NCBI RefSeq assembly: GCF_050749805.1
Contig: NZ_CP192738.1
Location: 6,696,001-6,760,000 of the forward strand
Source: Hahella sp018986435
GTDB lineage: Bacteria; Pseudomonadota; Gammaproteobacteria; Pseudomonadales; Oleiphilaceae
Direction of reading: 5' to 3'
Length of the DNA: 64,000 nucleotides
Shown: piece by piece, positions 53,080-62,245 of the stretch
Layout of the letters: each line of letters starts with the position of its first letter
Position numbering within the stretch: position 1 is the first letter of the stretch
The notes under the pieces: generated by a model
The model's input: the letters and a program-made list of their open reading frames with translations, nothing else
What the model was told of the DNA's origin: nothing
The model's database searches: none
Position numbers and translations under genes: made by a program

Positions 53080-53505
53080 GGTGTGAATCTCCATTATTGT
53101 TATTGGTATTGAGGTTTTCCTTGTACAACAGTCGTCCCTGTCTGAGTCAGCCGAAATGGCCCATCCGCCGCGGCGTCATTGGGTTTCGAGTTCAGCCTGA
53201 CTATCGCGAAATATATGACAAACTAACGCGTCTTAATGCCGCAGAGAGCACGTTTCCGCGATATTCAAGGAGAAGGAAAGATTCGCCCCAGTTTGGGGCA
53301 ATATCCCGTGAGCCGTGTCAAAATTTACTTGTAAAACTGGCCCCAAGCCTTACTCCGCCCGGCTGAATGCATGATTTATGCGCTATCGCGGCTAGAACCA
53401 CGCGGGCATTCGGGGTAATATGACCCTCCTTCGATGTAAGCCCGGACAACCAGCGGTAACGATCAGCTTTCCCTTTCAGCAATCATCACGAGTGACCACT
53501 TTTCC
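53080..53505. other. Intergenic region before rnb
   Basis: 426 bp between divergent genes. The clearest structure is a 6 bp inverted repeat GCCCCA-GTT-TGGGGC (53285-53299). It should contain the rnb promoter and the promoter of the AdeT-like gene; I could not identify a clear -35/-10 pair. No gene is visible. Confidence 0.35.
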
Positions 53506-55479
53506 ATGTTAAATTCCGATGCTTTAACCCAATTGAAACAGTTCAAACAAGACCTGCGTATCGCCAATAACCGTTTTGAAGGAACGGTGAAAGGCAGTCC
53601 GGGGCGTTTTGGGTTTGCTGTGTTGGATGACGGCAGAGAGTGCTTCCTGAACCCGGACGAAATGCAGAAAGTATTTCCGGGCGACCGAATTCTGGTGGAA
53701 GTCAGCCAGGACGACAAAGGCCGCGATGTCGCCAAAGTCGTGCAACACATGAGAAGTGAACTGAAGTATTTCGTTGGCCGTTATTTCACCCGTGGCCAAG
53801 GGCATTTCGTTGAACCCGACCTGATGGGCATGAACCGTTGGATTTTCATTCCGCCGAAGAAGCGCCAGCAAGCGCACGTCAACGACCTGGTTCTGTGCCG
53901 TGTTTTGCAGCATCCCTTCCCTGAAGGCAAACCACAGGCCGAGGTGGTGAAGATCATCGGCAAGCCAGGCGCATCCGGCCTGGAAGTTAATTACATGCTG
54001 GCCAAGTACAATCTGCAGGCGCACAACCGCGCCTCCATCAACGAAGCCGAGCTGCAGAAGCAAGTCGCCGCGGAGCTGGAAAAGCGTAAAGACCTGCGGG
54101 AAACGCCGTTCGTCACCATCGACGCCGCCAGCACCCAAGATATGGACGACGCCCTGTTCGCCACCGCCAAGCCTGAAGGAGGCTGGGAGCTGCTGGCAGC
54201 CATCGCCGACCCGTCCTCACTGATTCCGGAAGGCGGCGACATCGACAAATACGCGCAACGTCTGGGCAGCTCTTTCTACTTCGCCGACCGCACATTGCCT
54301 ATGTTGCCAGCCAAACTGGCCAACCACTTCTGTTCACTGAAGTCCGGCGAAGATCGTCTGGCTCTGGTTTGCACAATGCAGATCGACGCTGATGGCGCCA
54401 TTTCCTCTTACACCATCGAGGAAGCCTCTATTCGTTGCGCGGCCAATCTGGCTTATGAAGAAGTCGCCACCGCGTTAGCCTCCGGCGACGCCAGCGCTCA
54501 TGCCCACGGCGCGACCTTGCAAGCCTTGAATGAGGTCAGAACGGCTCTGGCCAGCCATCGCCGCGAGCACGCGCTGGTGAATGAAGACCGCCCGGACTAT
54601 CAGTTGGAGCTGGATGAGAACGGCAAGGTCAAGAACATCCATCGCAAGATCAACAGCGTCGCTCACTCCATCGTGGAGGAAGCGATGGTCGCATCCAATC
54701 GTTGTGCGGCGGACTTCCTGAAGCAAAATACCGAGCGTTCTCTGTACACTGCTCATAGCGGTTTCCGTCCTGAGCGTCTGGATCAAATCAAACAAATCGT
54801 CTCCGAGCAGATCTCCGACTACGATTGCAGCGACCTGCATACGTGGGAAGGCTTCAAAAAATTCATGGACTTCCTGGATGCGAATCCACCGGAAGTTCCC
54901 GTGAAGGCCATCGCCAACCGTTTGCTGGCGCGTGGCGCGCTGTCTGACCAGCCCTGCCCTCATTTCGGCATGGGTCTGCCTCACTACACCACCTTCACGT
55001 CCCCGATTCGCAAATACGTGGACCTGAGCATTCATCGCCAGATCAAAGGCGTACTGAAAAACCAGAAGCCACATACACTGAACGACAAAGCTATCCAGCA
55101 ACTGCAGGAGTCTCTGCGCGCTGGTCGTAGCGCCGTGAACGAGTCTGAGACCTGGTTGAAGTGCGAATACGCGCAGACGCTGGTCGGCAAGACTTTCGAT
55201 GGCGTGGTGCAGCACACGACTGGCTCTGGATTCCAGGCGCGTCTGGATGAGAATGGCATTGAAGGCATGGTGAACCTGGGCGCCTTGCAGGAGAAGTTCC
55301 GCTTCGACGGCACTTACTTCCAGCACACTGGCGAGCATCGCCAATTCCGCCTGGAGCAACCTGTGAAAGTCACCATCAGCGCGGTCGACATGGAGAAAAA
55401 ACTGATTCAGATGGAGCTGGCGGAGCCTGCCCCGGTAGCGCAGCCCGTTAAGGCGGAAGAGCCGCAAGCGGAGCAATAA
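53506..55479 (+). CDS. rnb: Exoribonuclease II
   Basis: The 657-residue protein has RNase II cold-shock domains, the RNB catalytic domain with Asp206, Asp212, Asp214 and Asp215 (IDAASTQDMDDAL; matching E. coli D201, D207, D209, D210), and an S1 domain at about 585-640. It degrades RNA 3' to 5' with Mg2+. It is close to E. coli RNase II (644 residues). A 13 bp hairpin follows at 55486-55517. Confidence 0.92.
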   Translation: MLNSDALTQLKQFKQDLRIANNRFEGTVKGSPGRFGFAVLDDGRECFLNPDEMQKVFPGDRILVEVSQDDKGRDVAKVVQHMRSELKYFVGRYFTRGQGHFVEPDLMGMNRWIFIPPKKRQQAHVNDLVLCRVLQHPFPEGKPQAEVVKIIGKPGASGLEVNYMLAKYNLQAHNRASINEAELQKQVAAELEKRKDLRETPFVTIDAASTQDMDDALFATAKPEGGWELLAAIADPSSLIPEGGDIDKYAQRLGSSFYFADRTLPMLPAKLANHFCSLKSGEDRLALVCTMQIDADGAISSYTIEEASIRCAANLAYEEVATALASGDASAHAHGATLQALNEVRTALASHRREHALVNEDRPDYQLELDENGKVKNIHRKINSVAHSIVEEAMVASNRCAADFLKQNTERSLYTAHSGFRPERLDQIKQIVSEQISDYDCSDLHTWEGFKKFMDFLDANPPEVPVKAIANRLLARGALSDQPCPHFGMGLPHYTTFTSPIRKYVDLSIHRQIKGVLKNQKPHTLNDKAIQQLQESLRAGRSAVNESETWLKCEYAQTLVGKTFDGVVQHTTGSGFQARLDENGIEGMVNLGALQEKFRFDGTYFQHTGEHRQFRLEQPVKVTISAVDMEKKLIQMELAEPAPVAQPVKAEEPQAEQ

Positions 55480-55485
55480 TCGTAC

Positions 55486-55517
55486 ATCGCCGCAGCGCTA
55501 GCCGGCGCTGCGGCGAT
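55486..55517 (+). terminator. Strong 13 bp hairpin after rnb
   Basis: ATCGCCGCAGCGC, 6-base loop, GCGCTGCGGCGAT, all paired, but no T run follows. It may act as a terminator or as a 3' stabiliser against exonucleases. Confidence 0.6.
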
Positions 55518-55545
55518 TCCCGCCTCACCTCATCAAAACAATGGC

Positions 55546-55848
55546 TTACCGGTACAGAGGATAAAACTTAAAGTCCTTTGGCCACTCTTCTCTCGGCTTA
55601 AACGCCAGCGCCACTTCCTGACCTTCCAGAGCGGACTCCGTAATCACCACATGGTCTGCAAAAGTTTTGGCTTTTTCGAACTGCTTTTCGTTGACCTTGC
55701 AGAGGGTTTTGTAGAAAGGGCCTGACAACCAATCTCTTACTTCAGCTGTATCCTGAAACTTCAAATAGGCGGCGAGAGACGCATGGGCCGCAGCCACCAT
55801 GGCATACCCGGAAGGGATCGTGTCTTTAATCAGGATATACATTTTCAT
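55546..55848 (-). CDS. Small conserved protein with peptidyl-tRNA hydrolase II-like features
   Basis: The 100-residue protein (MKMYILIKDTIPSGYAMVAA) has an N-terminal strand and the AAHASLAAYLKF helix resembling the PTH2 fold (which has K-x-x-Q..SHA). The HVVITESALEGQEVAL and KPREEWPKDFKFYPLYR segments are distinctive. The gene starts 5 bp after the M50 gene stops, so the two are coupled. True peptidyl-tRNA hydrolase activity is not established. Confidence 0.6.
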   Translation of the reverse strand: MKMYILIKDTIPSGYAMVAAAHASLAAYLKFQDTAEVRDWLSGPFYKTLCKVNEKQFEKAKTFADHVVITESALEGQEVALAFKPREEWPKDFKFYPLYR

Positions 55849-55853
55849 GGTAA

Positions 55854-58541
55854 TCAGGATTCCGAGGCATTTTTCACGCCAAAACTGGTGAGGCCCGCCT
55901 CCGCCAGTTTGCGACGATAACGACTGCTTTTGGGAATATAGTGAAGTTGTTCGCGCAATGAATCGATGTAGGCGTCCGGGGCCAGATCCAGCGTGTTTTC
56001 CGCAATTTGTTCTATCCAGATGCGGGTTCCGGCAGCTTGCCAGGGATCATGGGCGCTTTGCACGATATGCAGCAGCTCCAGCGCGGGCAGCAACGAAACA
56101 TCGCCCAGACCGGCGTCTGTCATGTCCACCAGCAACGACCGCAGCGTAATCTCCGCGTCGATATAGCGTTCTTTGCTGTAGTAGGCCCAGGCCAGACGCA
56201 AATTAAGGTTGTAGCTGATCCCATCGGTATATCCGGTGAAGGCCTTGGGACCGTATAGAAGAGATTCCAGACGCTTGATGGCGGCGTCGTTCAGGTCTTC
56301 ATTCAGGTAGAACTCCAATAACCTCAATTCCACCGTGCGCTTGAAATCCACGGACTTGGAAGCCTTGATGCCCTGAATATAGGCGCGCTCCGCCTCCACC
56401 ACCCGATGCAGTTCCGAAAGCGCATTGCCCTTCAACATATACAGTTGCGCCACACGCTGCTCATTACGACGGATATCGCTGTTGGCGAAGGCGCCGTCAA
56501 TATTCTTCAGGGCTGATGTATAGTCGGACTGGAATAAATAACACTCCACCAGCAGCTCATAAATATCAGGGATCAACTCGCCGTTCTGGATGCGCTCTTT
56601 TTGATATAGCCGCAAAGCTTCCTGCAAATACGCGATTGATACGGACTCTTTATCATTGGTGTTCATGAACAAGGCCTGCGCCAACTGATAAAGGATCTTT
56701 ATTTTTTCTTCCGGGCTGATGCCGTTTCTTTCCGTCTCTTTTAGCGCCAAGTCGTAATATTTCTCGGCCATGACCTCATCGCCGGAATAGAAATAGTAGT
56801 CCCCTGCGGCAATCAGCAGACTCAGACGTTCTCTGGGGTTCTTTGCATTGGCGATCTGTCCGTCCCAGTTCATGCCTTTCTTGGCCAGCCATGGGGCGAC
56901 AATATCCTTCAGGGCGTCGCCATACCGGGTCTGCATCAGCGCCGCGGGCGCGCCAATGACCAAGGCCAGATAAAGCGTCATGCCAAACAGAAATTCCCAG
57001 GCGAATGGCGGCCTGTCCCGGAAACGCACCATCAGCGCCTTCACCTGCTGATAAGCCACTGCTTTACGCCAGGGCAGCTTTAGCGCTTTCACGCCCTCGT
57101 AGGCGGCGGCCAGCTGCTCGGGATACTCGCTTTCCTGTACGCGAGGGTGCGTGCGACGAATATGGGCGAACAGTCTTGCCTGACGCCACTGATTTGGCAA
57201 AAGAAACGCCCAAAACGCAGCAATCACCCCAAACACCGGCTCTTTGGACCACCAGGAAAACAGGGCGAACGCTAAGATACTGAGGCAGAAAAAGAAGATT
57301 TGCGCCGAAGGCCAGCGCCGAAACAAAAGCAGGTTCCAAAGCTGCCCGCCGTCCAAAGGTTGAATCGGCGCCAGATTTAAGTAGTTCAACACGATCAACA
57401 TAAACGCCGCCGACGTCATCCAGCCTGGCGCGTCCGGCGGCATGTAAAAGCAAAGCGCAATCCCCAGGATGAGCCCTGGCGCTGGCCCCATTAAATCCAC
57501 AATGACTTTTTGCCAGCTGGGAATACGTTCTTTTTCGCCCCGTGCGGCGGCGCCGAGAAAGGGAATGAAGAGTATCTGCAAGTCGCGATACCCACAGGCT
57601 TTCATCGCCAGCAAATGTCCCAACTCATGCAGAAACAATACGCCGATCAGGATCAGCAGGGAGAAGGCATCCAGTTTGAAGCCAAAGCTCAGGGCGAATA
57701 CGCCCAATGAAACCAGTAGCAGTAGCGCTTTACCCAGCCATCCCGTGGCTTCCCCACTGGCCAGTATTGCGTCGTTACGCAGATGAGAAAGTACTTGGTA
57801 ATCCAATGAAGATGCTGATGCTGATGCTGATGCTGGCGCGATTTTCGCCAACCGCGCAGAGCCTGCCTGAAGCGATTTCTGCATGCGCAATGCGCCTTTG
57901 AAAGTGAATTGCGCGCGCTGTGCATCCTTCGCAACCCGTTTCAAAACACCCTGCGCCAGCATATGGTTTATACAATCGTCAAAGTACGCGGCGCAGGATG
58001 CCGCGATGGCTTCCGGCGCCTTTTCCAATCGCTCGACGGAGATTTGCTCTAACCGGCGTAAGTGCGCGTTCCAGTGATCTGCAAGGTCGGCTACATAAGG
58101 GTCTTCTACATGGTAGTTGGCGACGTCCGACAGGATGAGATGTTTGTGTCCGTTTACCGTTTCGAAGGTTTCGCCATTACTAAAGAAAGTCAAAAAAGAG
58201 TACTGCGCCTCCCGCCCTGCGGATAAGTCCACATGGGGGCTCAGACAGGCATAGGTCCGCTGCTCAGGGTGGAACATGAAGCAGAGGAAGGTTTCCCTGT
58301 CATCGTTACGGGACGCTTCACGACCACGCAGCCAGCAAAAATCCACAAATCCAAGCTCCGATAACTCCTTGATCCCTTGAGCCAAAATACGCCGATAGGC
58401 CTCTTCCACCTCGCCTTCATTAGCGACAACGAGTGAGGTTTCCAGCCCCATTCTGAGCTTCAATATTTGAAAAATAGCGGACCCGCGCACCAGGATTTGG
58501 ATAAAGATGACAAATAACAGGAAACCAAACAGATAGGACAT
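55854..58541 (-). CDS. M50-family site-2 protease with C-terminal TPR-like region
   Basis: 895 residues. The metalloprotease core has HELGH at 305-309 and the second zinc-site motif NLAPIQPLDGGQ (389-400, Asp397) inside membrane helices. The N-terminal 250 residues form a soluble domain; the C-terminal ~330 residues (from 560) are helical with TPR-like repeats (ERLSLLIAAGDYYFYSGDEVMAEKYYDLAL). A hexamer repeat at 57811-57834 encodes Ala-Ser pairs in a linker. Such enzymes cleave membrane-anchored substrates, typically anti-sigma factors or peptides. The small PTH2-like gene is coupled 5 bp downstream. Confidence 0.82.
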   Translation of the reverse strand: MSYLFGFLLFVIFIQILVRGSAIFQILKLRMGLETSLVVANEGEVEEAYRRILAQGIKELSELGFVDFCWLRGREASRNDDRETFLCFMFHPEQRTYACLSPHVDLSAGREAQYSFLTFFSNGETFETVNGHKHLILSDVANYHVEDPYVADLADHWNAHLRRLEQISVERLEKAPEAIAASCAAYFDDCINHMLAQGVLKRVAKDAQRAQFTFKGALRMQKSLQAGSARLAKIAPASASASASSLDYQVLSHLRNDAILASGEATGWLGKALLLLVSLGVFALSFGFKLDAFSLLILIGVLFLHELGHLLAMKACGYRDLQILFIPFLGAAARGEKERIPSWQKVIVDLMGPAPGLILGIALCFYMPPDAPGWMTSAAFMLIVLNYLNLAPIQPLDGGQLWNLLLFRRWPSAQIFFFCLSILAFALFSWWSKEPVFGVIAAFWAFLLPNQWRQARLFAHIRRTHPRVQESEYPEQLAAAYEGVKALKLPWRKAVAYQQVKALMVRFRDRPPFAWEFLFGMTLYLALVIGAPAALMQTRYGDALKDIVAPWLAKKGMNWDGQIANAKNPRERLSLLIAAGDYYFYSGDEVMAEKYYDLALKETERNGISPEEKIKILYQLAQALFMNTNDKESVSIAYLQEALRLYQKERIQNGELIPDIYELLVECYLFQSDYTSALKNIDGAFANSDIRRNEQRVAQLYMLKGNALSELHRVVEAERAYIQGIKASKSVDFKRTVELRLLEFYLNEDLNDAAIKRLESLLYGPKAFTGYTDGISYNLNLRLAWAYYSKERYIDAEITLRSLLVDMTDAGLGDVSLLPALELLHIVQSAHDPWQAAGTRIWIEQIAENTLDLAPDAYIDSLREQLHYIPKSSRYRRKLAEAGLTSFGVKNASES
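57811..57834 (-). repeat. In-frame hexanucleotide microsatellite
   Basis: Four copies of GATGCT (plus strand) encode Ala-Ser repeats in the linker of the M50 protein. Copy-number change would alter linker length without a frameshift. Confidence 0.85.
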
Positions 58542-58860
58542 TTACCGCAACCGCTACAAAAACTTCCAGTACGCTCTCAAGTCGGAAGGAGCCGCCAGCA
58601 ACGCAGTCACCGCAACGTCTGGCCGATTAAAAATCGCGCAATTATACCCAAATTGACCGCTATTACACTTAAATTCCGTCAATCCGCGGACAAATGTCCA
58701 ATTTGAGACCCAGGCTACATTCAGCGCCACGGATTATTGCCAGCTTTTCAGCCATGCTGCTATGGTTTCCAGGCCTTGCCGCGCTTGGCTGTGCGGCTGA
58801 CGCGATTAACAATAAAGACAAGACCGACTCTCATAATCATAATCACAACAGGAGCTAGGG
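58542..58860. other. Intergenic region between M50 and DUF2505 genes
   Basis: 319 bp between divergent genes. A perfect TATAAT -10 for the minus strand lies at 58641-58646, without a good -35, and would serve the M50 gene. No gene, tRNA or long repeat is visible. Confidence 0.4.
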
Positions 58861-59352
58861 ATGATCGTAAAAGGGCAGCAGCATTTCCCTTACACAGCAG
58901 CCACCGTTTTCAGCGCTTTTGGCGCTCCCCACCACATTGAAGAAAAGCAACGCTTTCTCGGTTCCCGCAACATAGATATCCGTCAGTGCGAACAGACTGA
59001 CTCCGCACTGGACTTGAAGATAATTCGCGAGGTGCCCGCAGAGGCCCCGGCGATGCTGAGAAAATTCATTTCCGAATGGAACCGGGTGACTCAGGAAGAA
59101 CACTGGCGTGAGAATGCCGGCGAATACCGCGCGCAGGTGAAGGTGGATATACAGGGCGTGCCTGTTTCCATCAACGGCGAAATGCGTTTGTACTCAGAAG
59201 GGGAAGGCAGTGTCCATGAGGTCACGCTGAACTTCGAGTGTCGCGTGCCACTGGTAGGCAAAAAGCTGGCGGAGTTCGTCGCCGCTAAGTCTCAGGAGAC
59301 AATGCAGAACGAGTTCGCTTTTGTAGCGGATTATCTGCGCGCCAACCTCTAA
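58861..59352 (+). CDS. DUF2505-family protein
   Basis: AGGAG lies close to the ATG. The 163-residue protein starts with an amphipathic stretch and has the DUF2505 beta-helix pattern (HFPYTAATVFSAFGAPHHIEE, DIRQCEQTDSALDLKIIRE, then VKVDIQGVPVSINGEM). This START/Bet v1-like fold is related to lipid-binding SRPBCC domains. Function is unknown. It converges with bfr; a strong GC hairpin sits between them. Confidence 0.8.
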   Translation: MIVKGQQHFPYTAATVFSAFGAPHHIEEKQRFLGSRNIDIRQCEQTDSALDLKIIREVPAEAPAMLRKFISEWNRVTQEEHWRENAGEYRAQVKVDIQGVPVSINGEMRLYSEGEGSVHEVTLNFECRVPLVGKKLAEFVAAKSQETMQNEFAFVADYLRANL

Positions 59353-59391
59353 CGGATTGAAAAAAGAGGAGAAACAGGGAGGTTTCAGGCA

Positions 59392-59416
59392 GCCGGCCAA
59401 CCCAAGGGCGGCCGGC
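59392..59416. other. GC-rich hairpin between convergent genes
   Basis: GCCGGCC, 11-base loop, GGCCGGC. No T run follows in either direction, so it is a weak terminator candidate or an mRNA 3' structure. Confidence 0.5.
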
Positions 59417-59443
59417 GCCGGAGCGATGCAAAAAGAAGGTCTG

Positions 59444-59923
59444 TCAGGAATCGGCGTCGGACATCTGCTTCTGCAGATAGTTTTCCATGCCCACACGCTC
59501 CATCAGATCCAGCTGAGTCTCCAGCCAATCGACGTGCTCTTCTTCCGACTCCAAAATGTTTTCCAGAACCTCACGGCTGATGTAATCGCGCACTTGCTCG
59601 CAATAGGCGATTGCTTCACGCAAGTCTGGAATAGCTTTCAGTTCCAGCTTGAGGTCGCATTCCAGCATTTCTTTCGGGGTTTCGCCGATCATCAGCTTGC
59701 CCAGTTTTTGCAGGTTGGGAATGCCGTCCAGAAACAGAATCCGCTCGATCAATTGATCGGCGTGCTTCATTTCATCAATGGATTCTTCATATTCTTTCTT
59801 GCCCAGAGCCGTCAGGCCCCAGTTTTTATACATGCGCGCATGCAGAAAATACTGATTAATCGCAATCAGTTCATTAGCCAAAATCTGGTTAAGGTGTTCG
59901 ATAACCTTCTTATCGCCCTTCAT
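59444..59923 (-). CDS. bfr: Bacterioferritin
   Basis: 159 residues, the same length class as E. coli Bfr. Ferroxidase residues Glu18, Glu51, His54, Glu94, Glu127 and His130 and heme ligand Met52 are all present. It stores iron as a 24-mer with heme. A Fur-box-like sequence lies at 59938-59956. It lies just downstream of bfd on the same strand. Confidence 0.95.
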   Translation of the reverse strand: MKGDKKVIEHLNQILANELIAINQYFLHARMYKNWGLTALGKKEYEESIDEMKHADQLIERILFLDGIPNLQKLGKLMIGETPKEMLECDLKLELKAIPDLREAIAYCEQVRDYISREVLENILESEEEHVDWLETQLDLMERVGMENYLQKQMSDADS

Positions 59924-59937
59924 CACAGCGCTCCCGT

Positions 59938-59956
59938 CAGAATGATTCTCAATTGC
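59938..59956 (-). promoter_or_regulatory. Fur-box-like site before bfr
   Basis: The minus strand matches the 19-mer Fur consensus at 13 positions, including a full GAATCATT core, 15 bp upstream of the bfr start. Confidence 0.55.
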
Positions 59957-59958
59957 AA

Positions 59959-59982
59959 TAACCCCATAAAAACAAGGGGTTA
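59959..59982. repeat. Inverted repeat in bfr leader
   Basis: TAACCCC-N10-GGGGTTA, 7 bp arms, in the bfd-bfr gap. It may be a regulatory hairpin or operator. Confidence 0.45.
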
Positions 59983-60035
59983 CCAACTCAACCCTTAAGG
60001 TTAGTTGTAACGGGAAGGAAAGTACAATCGAATTT

Positions 60036-60266
60036 TCAGGCGGCGGTCAGGGTAGGAATATCTGCTGCGTAAGCCAGTTGCTCCGCCATAGAGAGATCGT
60101 ATTGAGATTTAGCCTCGTCAAATACTTCACGAGCGGCTTCCACACAGCGGGCGCAGTCTTTCGCCAATCCCAACGAACGCACTACATCACGCAGATGTTG
60201 AGCGCCTTTCGCGACTTCTTCGCGAATGGAGTGATCGGTAATTCCGTTGCAAAGACATACGTACAT
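60036..60266 (-). CDS. bfd: Bacterioferritin-associated ferredoxin
   Basis: 76 residues with the Bfd [2Fe-2S] ligands Cys4, Cys6, Cys38 and Cys41, the same positions as in E. coli Bfd. It donates electrons to bacterioferritin to mobilise iron. A consensus promoter overlapped by a Fur box lies upstream. Confidence 0.93.
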   Translation of the reverse strand: MYVCLCNGITDHSIREEVAKGAQHLRDVVRSLGLAKDCARCVEAAREVFDEAKSQYDLSMAEQLAYAADIPTLTAA

Positions 60267-60301
60267 GAAAATCTCTCTCATTTATTAGCAGTCTGTGAAG
60301 A

Positions 60302-60330
60302 AAGTTAATGCTAATGAGAATGATTGTCAA
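60302..60330 (-). promoter_or_regulatory. bfd promoter with Fur box
   Basis: -35 TTGACA (60325-60330) and -10 TAACTT (60302-60307) with 17 bp spacing on the minus strand. The Fur box (60310-60328), 15 of 19 bases matching consensus, fills the spacer, so Fe-Fur should repress bfd. Confidence 0.85.
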
Positions 60331-60408
60331 TAATGTTTTTAATAGTTTCTTTGCCGGACTGTAACCAAAATTTCCTGAGCTGTAGCGCAGTAAAATCGTT
60401 ATAAAAAA

Positions 60409-60999
60409 TTATTCCTGATTAATCATATGGATAGCATCCAACAGCGCGTCGCGCTTGGCTTCCGCCTCCTGTAACAGTTCGGGGGAGACGCCGCGGGCGC
60501 GGCCTTCGGCGATCAGGCGCTCCAATTCATCCGCCTTGTCCCGGGCGGCGGAGCGGAAGTTATTGAGCACCCGTTGATGCTGTTGCGCTTCCATGCGGGC
60601 ATAGGCTTCATGATCCGCCAGGGTTTCCGCATCCGGCGTTTTTTCTGGCGTACGCCTAGTGATGGGAGGAGCGCGCCGATCTCCCTTTTCAATGGAAGCG
60701 GACAACGACGCCAGCGCCTCAATATCCGTAGGCAGCTCCGGGTATGCCTCTTCTTCATCTAATTGAAGGAGGGCGTCTTCCTGAGTGACGGTTTGCTTTG
60801 ACGAGCCTGCTGGCTCCGCAGTCGTAGCCACATGTATAGGCGGAAACTCAGCCGTCGGAACCGCGACAAGACTGGATGAAAGCGGGACTGAGTCCTTGGG
60901 CGCGTCAGGGCTGATGAAAAAGAAAAGTCCCATCGCCATACAGACGGCGCAGGAGAACGCCGACAGGATCCAGCCACGTCGCCACGACTTCCGGTTCAT
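60409..60999 (-). CDS. Membrane-anchored helical protein, third gene of zinc-hydrolase operon
   Basis: The 196-residue product has one N-terminal membrane anchor (LSAFSCAVCMAMGLFFFIS), a Pro/Ser/Thr-rich linker and a helical C-terminal half (LNNFRSAARDKADELERLIA). This anchor-linker-helix layout is reminiscent of membrane-anchored lipase foldases (Lif), but the Lif motif is absent. It overlaps the PpiC gene by 4 bp. Function unknown; folding or secretion helper is an inference. Confidence 0.55.
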   Translation of the reverse strand: MNRKSWRRGWILSAFSCAVCMAMGLFFFISPDAPKDSVPLSSSLVAVPTAEFPPIHVATTAEPAGSSKQTVTQEDALLQLDEEEAYPELPTDIEALASLSASIEKGDRRAPPITRRTPEKTPDAETLADHEAYARMEAQQHQRVLNNFRSAARDKADELERLIAEGRARGVSPELLQEAEAKRDALLDAIHMINQE

Positions 61000-62243
61000 A
61001 CCTTACTTTGCAGACTGGCCTGACGACGCAGCTGATTGATCAGCTCACTATAGGCCGCCACCGCCTGCTGAATCGCCAGCACATCAGTGGCAAGATAGCG
61101 CACCGTCTCGCTGTCGGCGGGATAATAGTCGTACTCGCGTCCGCTCACTTGCAGAATCACCCAATCTCCCGCCGGAGAACGAATGACTTCACTGACGTCT
61201 CCCGGCGGGGTGGCGAAGGCCAATGACGCCAGCCAGTCCGTAGGTTTAACCGCATCCTTATGCAGCCAGCCTTCAGCGTCTAACGGCAAGTCGGCGGGAT
61301 GGGATGGCGCTTTTAGATCCGCCCAGGACAGGCCGTTCATTAGCTGTTGGCGAGCGCGTCGCGCTGCGGCCTCATCGCCATATATCGCGCCGCGCGCCTT
61401 GATCTTCGCCAAAAAACGAAAGTCTTCCTGATGTCGCTGATAGTAACTGTTGATCTGCGCCGCGCTAACTTGCTCTCTGAACTTGATCAGCCCGGGATTA
61501 TCGCCATGATTGCGTTTAATCACGCCCAATGCGTTGAGGATCTTGGGGTAAAAATAATGCGCCTCAATTGTCCGTCTCAGATCGTCAATGGCATCCTTCT
61601 CAACGCCGCCTTCGTGACTTAGCCACCATAAGCGCAGTTGATGTTGCTTCCAGGAAAGCATTTCCATACCCAAGAGTTTGACGTCGCCTTCCATCAGCGC
61701 CTTTTTACCCTGTATGGACTGTCCCTCGTATACTTCCAGCAATGTCAGCGTCACGTCTTGCTGGTCTGGAAACGCCATACGGGCAAGTACCAGAGAGGCG
61801 GCTTTGTCCCGTTGCGCCGGCGTCAGTTGGTAGCCCAGAATCGACTGGGCGGCGATCGTCGCCAGCGCCTCCCGCGCCTCTACGCCGGGTTTGGAGTACT
61901 GTCGCATCAATTCCGAAGCTGGCCACTTGGGATATAGCTTGGCCAACGTCCGATCCAACTGGCGGCGGATATGCCATCCATAGGCGTAGCCAATTTCAGT
62001 CCCCCGCCATTGCTCTTCAGGGAGTTCTCCTTGCGCCCAACGGTACATCAACAAGGCGTCGACCAACTCGTCAGCAAAGGTTTTGCGATCCATTTTGCGA
62101 AGCTGGCTCGCCTGCTGATGCAACGCATCAAATGCTTCGCGCGACAGGCTGGTGTCATCCACCGACAAGTAGACGGAAGCGGAGGCCCCGCCTGCGCACA
62201 GCAGGCAAAGGGCCAACGCCAGGACCTGGAATGTCCCGCGCAT
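60996..62243 (-). CDS. Periplasmic PpiC/SurA-type peptidyl-prolyl isomerase
   Basis: The 415-residue protein has a signal peptide (ending GGASA-S), a helical N-terminal chaperone-like region and a parvulin-type PPIase domain near the C-terminus (FRFLAKIKARGAIYGDEAAARRARQQLMNG, then FATPPGDVSEVIRSPAGDWVILQVSGRE). It resembles SurA/PpiC family folding factors. It is the middle gene of the operon, with ATGA overlap downstream and a 2 bp gap to the zinc-hydrolase gene upstream. Confidence 0.8.
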   Translation of the reverse strand: MRGTFQVLALALCLLCAGGASASVYLSVDDTSLSREAFDALHQQASQLRKMDRKTFADELVDALLMYRWAQGELPEEQWRGTEIGYAYGWHIRRQLDRTLAKLYPKWPASELMRQYSKPGVEAREALATIAAQSILGYQLTPAQRDKAASLVLARMAFPDQQDVTLTLLEVYEGQSIQGKKALMEGDVKLLGMEMLSWKQHQLRLWWLSHEGGVEKDAIDDLRRTIEAHYFYPKILNALGVIKRNHGDNPGLIKFREQVSAAQINSYYQRHQEDFRFLAKIKARGAIYGDEAAARRARQQLMNGLSWADLKAPSHPADLPLDAEGWLHKDAVKPTDWLASLAFATPPGDVSEVIRSPAGDWVILQVSGREYDYYPADSETVRYLATDVLAIQQAVAAYSELINQLRRQASLQSKV

Positions 62244-62245
62244 GA

